Below, piece after piece: positions 14,363 to 19,348 of a stretch of 19,348 nt of DNA. This DNA comes from an uncultured Eubacteriales bacterium. GTDB taxonomy: Bacteria; Bacillota; Clostridia; Peptostreptococcales; Anaerovoracaceae. A model generated the notes under the pieces. It searched no databases. It saw only the letters and a list, made by a program, of their open reading frames with translations, and was not told the DNA's origin. The stretch lies in contig UQXL01000035.1 in the NCBI GenBank assembly GCA_900545135.1, forward strand, positions 1 through 19,348, written 5' to 3'. Position numbers and translations under genes: made by a program. The number at the start of each line of letters is the position of its first letter. Position 1 is the first letter of the stretch.

Positions 14363-15280
14363 ATGAATACGAGTATTATTGATGAAAAATTTGTCAAGAC
14401 TATCATTGAAAAGCGAAAAAGGGAAATACATAAGGGCGACTGCGGACGGATTTTGATAGCCGCAGGCTCCAAAGGAATGGCAGGTGCGGCGGTTCTCTCG
14501 GCCAGAGCGGCGCTCAGAGCAGGAAGCGGACTCGTTCAAGCAACCATACCTGAAAATCTATTTCCCATAGTTCAGACAGGCGTTCCGGAAGCCACATGTC
14601 TTGAACGCGACTTTTCAAAAATAGATCTTGACCGATACGACGCGGCGGCCATAGGTCCTGGATTGGGGGAAAGCGAGGAAAGCGTCGAAGCAGTTACAGC
14701 GATAATAAAGAAATTCAGAAAAACTCTGGTGATTGATGCAGACGGACTCAACATTATAGCAAAAAGGAATCTGTTCAGCCTTCTTAAAGAGCGCGATCAT
14801 GGCACGACTGTCATAACTCCACATTGGGGAGAAGCCGAGAGGCTGTTGGCTGGAGAAGCCGGGAGACTGCTGGCATGCGAGACAGAGGAGCTGTTCACCG
14901 GCGGGGACGGGAGCTCCTTGCAGGCTCACAGACTTGCGGCAGCAGACAAGCTTCGCGAGAAGACAGGCGCAATAGTGGTTCTTAAGGGACATGAAACGCT
15001 AGTAGCCGCCGGACAGCTAAAAACATATATTAATACTACAGGGAACCCCGGCATGGCTACGGCAGGCTCAGGCGATGTGCTTACAGGTATAATCACTGGG
15101 CTTGCCGGTCAGAAGAAATTCAGCGGAGAAAGACTTTCCGCTGAAGAGGCCGCTTTGTGCGGAGTATTTATTCACGGAGCTGCGGGAGACCTGGCGGCAG
15201 AGGCCATAGGGGAATACGGCCTCACAGCCGGAGATTTGGCATATTATACTGCCATAGCTTTGAAGAAAATTCTAGACTGA
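14363..15280 (+). CDS. nnrD: ADP-dependent NAD(P)H-hydrate dehydratase
   Basis: A 305-residue ribokinase-like enzyme that repairs hydrated NADH/NADPH using ADP. Landmarks are HKGDCGRILIAAGS (residues 23-36), AAIGPGLGESE (96-105), VIDADGLNII (123-132), TPHWGEAERLL (152-162), IVVLKGHETLV (204-214) and NTTGNPGMATAGSGDVLTGII (224-244), the last holding the catalytic Asp in GSGD. Only the dehydratase domain is present; the NnrE epimerase domain often fused at the N-terminus is missing. I chose the ATG at 14363 with GGAG seven bases upstream; an upstream in-frame ATG at 14309 sits in the mgtE terminator T-run and is unlikely. A 24-bp tandem duplication adds residues after TPHWGEAERLLA. It is followed 46 bases later by mazF, probably on the same transcript. 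Confidence 0.93.
   Translation: MNTSIIDEKFVKTIIEKRKREIHKGDCGRILIAAGSKGMAGAAVLSARAALRAGSGLVQATIPENLFPIVQTGVPEATCLERDFSKIDLDRYDAAAIGPGLGESEESVEAVTAIIKKFRKTLVIDADGLNIIAKRNLFSLLKERDHGTTVITPHWGEAERLLAGEAGRLLACETEELFTGGDGSSLQAHRLAAADKLREKTGAIVVLKGHETLVAAGQLKTYINTTGNPGMATAGSGDVLTGIITGLAGQKKFSGERLSAEEAALCGVFIHGAAGDLAAEAIGEYGLTAGDLAYYTAIALKKILD
14828..14875 (+). repeat. 24-bp tandem duplication within nnrD
   Basis: Two adjacent 24-bp copies (14828-14851 and 14852-14875), about 20 of 24 bases identical, encode GEAERLLA and GEAGRLLA. Usual family members have a single copy of this motif followed by a short turn, so this appears to be a local duplication that kept the frame. Confidence 0.7.
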
Positions 15281-15326
15281 TAATCAACACCAGGGGAAAA
15301 GATTTGAGATAAAGGGAGTGTTGGAC

Positions 15327-15689
15327 TTGATAGTAAAAAAAGGAGATCTGTTTTTTGCTGATCTAAGTCCTGTTGTAGGCTCTGAACAAGGGGGAGTAAG
15401 GCCTGTACTGGTAGTACAGAATGACGTAGGAAACAAATACAGCCCGACGATAATCGTGGCTGCCGTCACATCACAGACAGGCAAGGCGAAGTTGCCGACT
15501 CATGTCCAGCTTGAGGCGACACAGGGCGGACTCAGCAAAAATTCGGTAGTTCTTTTGGAACAGCTTAGAACTATAGATAAGCAGCGGTTGAAAGAAAGGA
15601 TAGGCACTTTGAGCGAAAATCAGATTCCCGACGTAGAAAAAGCTCTCAGCGTAAGTTTGGGAATTGCCAATTCGATGGAAAACCGTTAG
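15327..15689 (+). CDS. mazF: MazF/EndoA (NdoA) mRNA interferase toxin
   Basis: A 120-residue ribosome-independent endoribonuclease of the PemK/MazF family. Close to Bacillus subtilis NdoA: MIVKKGDLFFADLSPVVG, EQGGVRPVLVVQND and LLEQLRTIDKQRL. The catalytic pair of the B. subtilis enzyme, Arg25 and Thr48, are both present at the same positions, so it is likely active. The start is the TTG at 15327: it gives the family N-terminus and has AAAGGGAG (15311-15318) at an 8-base spacing; a GTG at 15318 would overlap that site. Usually a CopG/MazE-type antitoxin gene lies directly upstream, often after alr. Here the upstream gap to nnrD is 46 bases with no antitoxin. The next gene is separated by a strong hairpin. 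Confidence 0.93.
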   Translation: MIVKKGDLFFADLSPVVGSEQGGVRPVLVVQNDVGNKYSPTIIVAAVTSQTGKAKLPTHVQLEATQGGLSKNSVVLLEQLRTIDKQRLKERIGTLSENQIPDVEKALSVSLGIANSMENR

Positions 15690-15706
15690 AATAGAATAAG
15701 GTAATC

Positions 15707-15738
15707 AGGGAGGGGCCGCGGAAGCCAAGGCCCTCCCT
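15707..15738 (+). other. Strong GC hairpin between mazF and the transketolase genes
   Basis: AGGGAGGGGCC (15707-15717) pairs with GGCCCTCCCT (15729-15738) with one bulged G and an 11-base loop. No T-run follows, so it is not a classical terminator; it may be a processing site, a transcript-stabilising 3' or 5' hairpin, or a regulatory element. It ends about 18 bases before the transketolase ribosome binding site. Confidence 0.55.
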
Positions 15739-15766
15739 TGACGATATAAAAGCATTGGAGGAAAGT

Positions 15767-16585
15767 ATGGATTTTAAGGAATACGAGAAGATAGCTTCCC
15801 GCATCAGGACCGACGTAATTGAAGAAGTACATAGCGCCGGATCGGGACATCCGGGAGGCTCGCTTTCAGCGGCGGACATAGTTACCGCCCTGTATTTCAG
15901 GGAAATGAATGTAAACCCTGAAGAACCAAAGATGAAAGGCAGGGACAAGTTCGTTCTGTCAAAAGGACATGCGGCCCCTGTTCAGTACGCCGCTCTGGCT
16001 GAGAAAGGATATTTTCCCAAAGAAGAGCTGCTCACTCTGAGAAAGCTGGGAAGCCGTCTTCAGGGACATCCCAACATGCATAAAGTCCCTGGAATAGAGA
16101 TGTCGACAGGATCTCTGGGACAGGGTTTTGCCGTGTGTGTTGGAATGGCCATGGCTAATAAGCTTGACAAAGACCCGGGAAGAATTTATACGCTTTTGGG
16201 CGACGGAGAGCTCCAGGAAGGCCTGATCTGGGAGGCAGCCATGGCTTCTGCTCACTACAAGCTGGACAACCTTTGCGCCATAGTGGACTGGAACGGACTT
16301 CAGATCGACGGAAGCAACGACGACGTGATGACGGTGAGCCCGATAGATGAAAAATTCAAATCCTTCGGCTTCAACGTAATCGTCATAGACGGTCACGATT
16401 TCGGTCAGATATTCGACGCTTTTGACAAGGCGAGAGAATGTAAGGGAAAGCCGACTGTAATAATAGCGAAGACCCACAAAGGCCGCGGAGTTTCCTTTAT
16501 GGAAGACCAGGCCGGATGGCATGGAAAAGCGCCTGACGACGCACAGGCGAAACAGGCGGTCGAAGAACTGGGAGGTGAGGTATAA
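15767..16585 (+). CDS. Transketolase, N-terminal (thiamine diphosphate-binding) subunit
   Basis: A 272-residue subunit of split transketolase, which moves two-carbon ketol units in the non-oxidative pentose phosphate pathway. The ThDP motif begins at GDGELQEG (GDG 145-147) and ends at the conserved Asn176 (VDWNG); GSGHPGG (His28) and KGHAAP (His68) are active-site segments. The length matches half-size archaeal and clostridial subunits. The start is the ATG at 15767 with GGAGGAAA just upstream (the TTG at 15755 lies in that site and is rejected). The stop TAA and the ATG of the next gene overlap by one base (TAATG), the usual sign of translational coupling with the partner subunit. Confidence 0.96.
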   Translation: MDFKEYEKIASRIRTDVIEEVHSAGSGHPGGSLSAADIVTALYFREMNVNPEEPKMKGRDKFVLSKGHAAPVQYAALAEKGYFPKEELLTLRKLGSRLQGHPNMHKVPGIEMSTGSLGQGFAVCVGMAMANKLDKDPGRIYTLLGDGELQEGLIWEAAMASAHYKLDNLCAIVDWNGLQIDGSNDDVMTVSPIDEKFKSFGFNVIVIDGHDFGQIFDAFDKARECKGKPTVIIAKTHKGRGVSFMEDQAGWHGKAPDDAQAKQAVEELGGEV

Positions 16586-17511
16586 TGGCAGAGAAGATGG
16601 CAACCAGACAGGCCTACGGCAAAGCTCTGGTGGAGATAGGAAAAGAAAATCCCAATTTGATCGTTATGGACGCGGACCTTTCCAAATCAACGATGACCGC
16701 GGACTTTGCCAAGGCTTACCCGGAAAGATTTTTCAACATGGGAATCGCCGAACAGGACTTATATGCGGCGGCCTGCGGCTTGGCGCTTTCAGGAAAAGTG
16801 GTGTGCGCCAGCACCTTCGCCATGTTCGCAGCAGGAAGAGCTTTTGAGGTAATCAGGAATTCCATAGGATATACAGGAGCCAACGTCAAGATCTGCGCTA
16901 CCCATGCAGGAATAACAGTAGGTGAAGACGGTGCCAGCCATCAGACATTCGAGGACTTGGCTCTGATGAGGACGATCCCGGGAATGACAGTGATAAACCC
17001 TTGCGATGGAGTTTCTGCCGAAGAGCTGCTGAGGCAGGCTATAAGCTATGACGGCCCTTGCTACATACGTTTGGGCAGAGCGGCTGTCCCTGTATTTTAT
17101 CAGCAGGGAGCGGATATAAAGCTGGGCAGGGGCAACTGGCTGCGCCGTGGTGATAAAGCGACGGTAGTTGCGACAGGAATAATGGTAAGCGAGGCGATGG
17201 AAGCAGCTGAAAGGCTTGCAGCGGAAGGCATAGAGATAGGCGTGATAGATATGCATACTATAAAGCCGATAGATGAAGAAATTCTCGTCGAAGCAGCCGA
17301 AACCGGACCTGTAGTCACGGCCGAGGAACATTCCGTCATAGGAGGTCTCGGAGGTGCGGTTGCCGAGGTTTTGAGCAGAAAGCATCCTGTCAAAATAGCC
17401 ATGGTAGGCCAGCAGGACACTTTCGGTGAGTCGGGCAAGCCGGACGAACTGAAGAAAAAATACCATATGACTGCCGACGATATCGAAGCAGCTGTCAAAT
17501 CCTTGATTTAA
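16585..17511 (+). CDS. Transketolase, C-terminal (pyrimidine-binding) subunit
   Basis: A 308-residue partner of the preceding subunit. It supplies the pyrimidine-binding domain, with the cofactor-activating Glu56 in FNMGIAEQDLYAAACG, and the C-terminal transketolase domain (EEHSVIGGLGGAVAEVL). Key segments THAGITVGEDGASHQTFEDLALMRTIPGM and YIRLGR are intact. It starts at the ATG overlapping the previous stop, with GGAGGTGAGG as ribosome binding site. The two subunits must assemble to make a working enzyme. The transcript is likely ended by the hairpin at 17547-17600. A DXS assignment is unlikely given the length and the split organisation. Confidence 0.96.
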   Translation: MAEKMATRQAYGKALVEIGKENPNLIVMDADLSKSTMTADFAKAYPERFFNMGIAEQDLYAAACGLALSGKVVCASTFAMFAAGRAFEVIRNSIGYTGANVKICATHAGITVGEDGASHQTFEDLALMRTIPGMTVINPCDGVSAEELLRQAISYDGPCYIRLGRAAVPVFYQQGADIKLGRGNWLRRGDKATVVATGIMVSEAMEAAERLAAEGIEIGVIDMHTIKPIDEEILVEAAETGPVVTAEEHSVIGGLGGAVAEVLSRKHPVKIAMVGQQDTFGESGKPDELKKKYHMTADDIEAAVKSLI

Positions 17512-17546
17512 TCAGAGAACGGCATTTCCATAATTATGAATATCGG

Positions 17547-17600
17547 TCTCCTTTCACTCATAAGATATTATGAATCTTTGTGAGGGAAAGGAGATTTTTT
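17547..17600 (+). terminator. Terminator hairpin whose 3' arm is the next gene's Shine-Dalgarno
   Basis: TCTCCTTTC (17547-17555) pairs perfectly with GAAAGGAGA (17586-17594), with inner pairing CTCA/TGAG (17557-17560/17581-17584) and AAGAT/ATCTT (17562-17566/17574-17578). TTTTTT (17595-17600) follows and ATG begins at 17601. The stem plus U-run is a classic terminator for the transketolase genes, yet AAAGGAG in its 3' arm is the ribosome binding site of the next gene. Folding would both stop RNA polymerase and hide that site. Confidence 0.75.
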
Positions 17601-18092
17601 ATGTCTGAAGATACAAAGAAAAAAATATTGAGGAAGCCTTCGAAACGTACTTTGATCGTGACAGGCGCAGTGATCGCCGCTGCGGCAGTTGTTTGGGCTG
17701 TTTTGAGCACAGGCGTCTTGGGCGGATCCCTGGGAGCTAAGAAAGTCAGCTTTGAGCAGCTTGACAAGGATAAAATTCCTAAATCCATAGAGACGGAAGT
17801 CATTCCGGAGTACAGGGAACTGGAAAGAGCTCTCGGCTGTCTCATAGACGGCAAAGTCTATGTCGTGGTAACCAGAGGTGAAAAGCCTACGGCCGGGTAT
17901 TCGGTCGATATAGAAGACATTCGCCTTGAAAAAAGCAAGAACGGAACCAATATGCAGGTCCATGCCCTGTTCAAAGAGCCGGGAGAGGGGGAAGCGGTAT
18001 CTCAGATAATTACATATCCGTACAGCGTCGCCGAGACAGAACTCTCACAGCTTCCTGATACCATAGAGCTGATAGTGAAATATGAAGAATAG
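17601..18092 (+). CDS. Membrane-anchored PrcB C-terminal domain protein
   Basis: A 163-residue protein. Residues ~17-36 are a hydrophobic helix (TLIVTGAVIAAAAVVWAVL) after a basic N-terminus (KKKILRKPSKR), which predicts a single membrane anchor or uncleaved signal with the rest outside. The remaining domain fits the PrcB C-terminal family: GKVYVVVTRGEKPTAGYSVDIEDI (the GxRPTxGY-like core), then VSQIITYPYSVAE. The name derives from a subunit of the Treponema dentilisin protease complex; in Clostridia these occur as stand-alone proteins without a known protease, so no enzymatic role is implied. The start ATG directly follows a T-run. The ribosome binding site lies in the terminator stem at 17586-17594, so expression is probably conditional. 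Family assignment is fairly sure; function unknown. Confidence 0.75.
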   Translation: MSEDTKKKILRKPSKRTLIVTGAVIAAAAVVWAVLSTGVLGGSLGAKKVSFEQLDKDKIPKSIETEVIPEYRELERALGCLIDGKVYVVVTRGEKPTAGYSVDIEDIRLEKSKNGTNMQVHALFKEPGEGEAVSQIITYPYSVAETELSQLPDTIELIVKYEE

Positions 18093-18100
18093 AATAAATT

Positions 18101-18228
18101 TCCCTGAAAGCAGATGCTGATAAGACACTGACGTATCATTCGGGACGGCCGGTACCTTGTGGCTGCCCGATATATTATAGTTGGCCTGCACCTTATAATT
18201 GACCGTCACCTGCTTTCGGGGATTTTTT
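18101..18228 (+). terminator. Structured 128-base terminator-like RNA element
   Basis: TCCCTGAAAGCAG (18101-18113) pairs with CTGCTTTCGGGGA (18210-18222), 13 pairs with one G-U, followed by TTTTTT. Inside are further pairings: TGACG/CGTCA (18129-18133/18204-18208), TCGGG/CCCGA (18140-18144/18166-18170) and ATTATA/TATAAT in the right part. The closing stem encloses ~96 bases, far larger than an ordinary terminator loop. It begins nine bases after the PrcB-like stop. It could be that gene's elaborate terminator, or a structured RNA in its own right; I recognise no riboswitch class. Confidence 0.5.
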
Positions 18229-18294
18229 CTTTGGCAATAAAATCCTGAAATCCGTCAATAAAATCCTTTTTTTTGCAAGATTCTCATTTTATCG

Positions 18295-18323
18295 TTGCCC
18301 CGTGCCTTTTTCCGACATAAAAT
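18295..18323 (+). promoter_or_regulatory. Probable promoter of the ParA-like gene, with dyad symmetry over the -10
   Basis: TTGCCC (18295-18300, 4/6) and TAAAAT (18318-18323, 5/6) are 17 bases apart. TTTCCG (18309-18314) and CGGAAA (18332-18337) form an inverted repeat spanning the -10 and the expected start point, where a repressor could bind. Two copies of CAATAAAATCCT lie just upstream (18235-18246, 18256-18267). Confidence 0.45.
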
Positions 18324-18377
18324 CTATTAAACGGAAAGATGCATCACCGAAAACCCTGAGAGTGGGAAGAGAGATAA

Positions 18378-19175
18378 GTGAGAGATAAAATCAGAAAACA
18401 CAGCAAAACGATAGGAATAATGGGGGCGTGCAGAAGATCAGGGGCGACTTATGTAGCCACGTCCTTAGCCCTTGCAATGGCTAAAAAAACTGAAAGAACG
18501 GCGTATCTGGAAACTCACATCTGCAGGTGTCTGTCGTGCAGCCTTAGACCTTTGGTATTTTACGAGATGGGTCTGCAGAACGGGATTTTTCCCGGCAGGT
18601 TTTCCGACTTCTTTTTTATGAAATCTATAGGAGAGAATACTTCAAACAGGGTAAATCTTTTCCGCGGCGTCAATTGGGCGGTCAGGAAAGCTGATTCCCC
18701 CGCATGTCTTCTGCTGCCTGAAGATATAGCCGGCGAATACGTAATATGGGATGATCCGCCGCTGCTTGAGGCTGTTGGAAGTCCACCGCTGCCTGGCGGC
18801 GTTGCCTGCTCTTTGCTGTACGGCAATGCTGGCAGCCGTGCAGTACGTGCCGGTACCGGGACTTTCAGCAGCTCTGGAGAATATGAGCTTCGCAGGGACA
18901 TAGCGGACAAGCTGGATTTGATAATATGTATAGCCAGAACTGAAACCGCCTTTGCCGCAGCCGGTGCGGAAACCGTTAGGAAGTGCTTTAAAAGATATCC
19001 CGCGAAGACTAAACTGGTATACAACATGATAAGTTCAAAAGCCTCTCTGAAAGCTGCCGAGAAGTATATCGGACACAGAGGAGATTTCTTCCTTTGGAAA
19101 GATTCGGCAGAAACCTCCGGCATGATAGACATTGCCACAGAAGAGATGGCCGATTACATCCTTGAATTATATTAA
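18378..19175 (+). CDS. ParA/MinD-like ATPase-family protein with degenerate P-loop
   Basis: A 265-residue protein that starts at a GTG (GGGAAGAGAG upstream); no alternative start precedes the conserved strand. The N-terminus TIGIMGACRRSGATYVATSLALAMA matches the beginning of MinD/ParA/CpaE-like proteins, where a strand leads into the deviant Walker A loop. However, the loop reads GACRRSGAT (residues 16-24): the P-loop lysine expected before Thr24 is Ala23, and the extra signature lysine of the ParA/MinD deviant Walker A (about residue 18) is Cys, so ATP hydrolysis is doubtful. Later blocks (EYVIWDDPP, LDLIICIARTETAFAAAGAETV, TKLVYNMI) match the usual strand order. The middle (~residues 135-175) is low-complexity and Gly/Ser/Pro-rich. 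Similar P-loop-poor proteins occur in Clostridia without assigned function. It precedes a probable ftsE, but the 107-base gap and a separate promoter make this an independent gene. Confidence 0.6.
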   Translation: MRDKIRKHSKTIGIMGACRRSGATYVATSLALAMAKKTERTAYLETHICRCLSCSLRPLVFYEMGLQNGIFPGRFSDFFFMKSIGENTSNRVNLFRGVNWAVRKADSPACLLLPEDIAGEYVIWDDPPLLEAVGSPPLPGGVACSLLYGNAGSRAVRAGTGTFSSSGEYELRRDIADKLDLIICIARTETAFAAAGAETVRKCFKRYPAKTKLVYNMISSKASLKAAEKYIGHRGDFFLWKDSAETSGMIDIATEEMADYILELY

Positions 19176-19235
19176 CATCACAGGAACTACACATTACTGC
19201 CATGATTTTCTATTCCATTTAGTGTCGAAATGTAG

Positions 19236-19241
19236 TATAAT
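19236..19241 (+). promoter_or_regulatory. -10 box of the downstream ABC ATPase gene
   Basis: A perfect TATAAT at 19236-19241 lies about 42 bases before the ATG at 19283. The -35 region (TTCCAT at 19213-19218, 17-base spacing) matches only 3/6, so the promoter is probable but not certain. The gap 19176-19235 shows no clear terminator for the preceding gene. Confidence 0.4.
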
Positions 19242-19282
19242 AAATATGTATTTGCAGAAAGACGTACTATAAGGGGGAAAAT

Positions 19283-19348
19283 ATGATTAATTTTGATCAT
19301 GTCACCAAAACTTATCGTACCAATGTTGGTTTAGAAGATGTGAGCGTA
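19283..19348 (+). CDS. ftsE: ABC transporter ATPase, probably FtsE, cut off by the window end
   Basis: Only 22 codons are visible: MINFDHVTKTYRTNVGLED, ending in VSV. The pattern (MIxFxxVxKxY...xLxDVS) is the start of an ABC ATPase and fits the first strand of FtsE, the cytosolic partner of FtsX in cell-wall hydrolase activation during division. AAGGGGG lies 6-7 bases before the ATG. The Walker A motif is beyond the window, so other ABC families are not excluded. Confidence 0.5.
   Translation, partial: MINFDHVTKTYRTNVGLEDVSV

Overview
The window looks like a chromosomal segment from a Firmicute of class Clostridia. The evidence is an AddA-type (not RecB) helicase-nuclease, a MazF/NdoA toxin with Bacillus-like sequence, a split two-subunit transketolase, a PrcB-domain lipoprotein-like gene, AGGAGG-type ribosome binding sites, and heavy use of ATA (Ile) and AGA/AGG (Arg) codons. 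I cannot place it to genus from sequence alone. No rRNA, tRNA, CRISPR array or prophage is visible.

Layout. Positions 1-3491 (+ strand) hold the end of a DUF308/HdeD-like membrane protein and two different FAD-dependent oxidoreductases that overlap by 29 bases. Positions 3607-3717 carry the broken end of an IS3-family insertion sequence. It abuts the 3' end of gpmI (phosphoglycerate mutase, - strand, 3709-5226), and its terminal hairpin now lies between two convergent genes. Positions 5227-6161 are a 935-base divergent intergenic region filled by an unusual array: fourteen copies of the half-site ATGTTG/CAACAT in strictly alternating orientation, forming seven units of 40-41 bp, split by a GC-rich, structured-looking block. 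I recognise no known element there; it is the best candidate for something undescribed.

Positions 6162-10872 (+) hold a fused GNAT acetyltransferase/DUF71 (Dph6-like) ATP pyrophosphatase overlapping addA. No addB is present. A bidirectional terminator separates addA from gdhA (- strand, 11069-12412). Divergent from gdhA is a promoter driving a possible small leader ORF and the magnesium transporter mgtE, closed by a terminator. Then come nnrD (NAD(P)HX dehydratase), a mazF toxin gene with no visible antitoxin, and the two transketolase subunit genes.

The transketolase transcript ends in a hairpin whose 3' arm is also the Shine-Dalgarno of the next gene, a PrcB-domain membrane-anchored protein. 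That gene is followed by a 128-base structured, terminator-like element, then by a ParA/MinD-like protein with a degenerate P-loop, and finally the first codons of an ABC ATPase gene, probably ftsE.

Most genes are housekeeping (glycolysis, pentose phosphate, glutamate metabolism, Mg2+ uptake, metabolite repair, DNA repair). The interest lies in the intergenic regions and in missing partners (addB, the MazF antitoxin).
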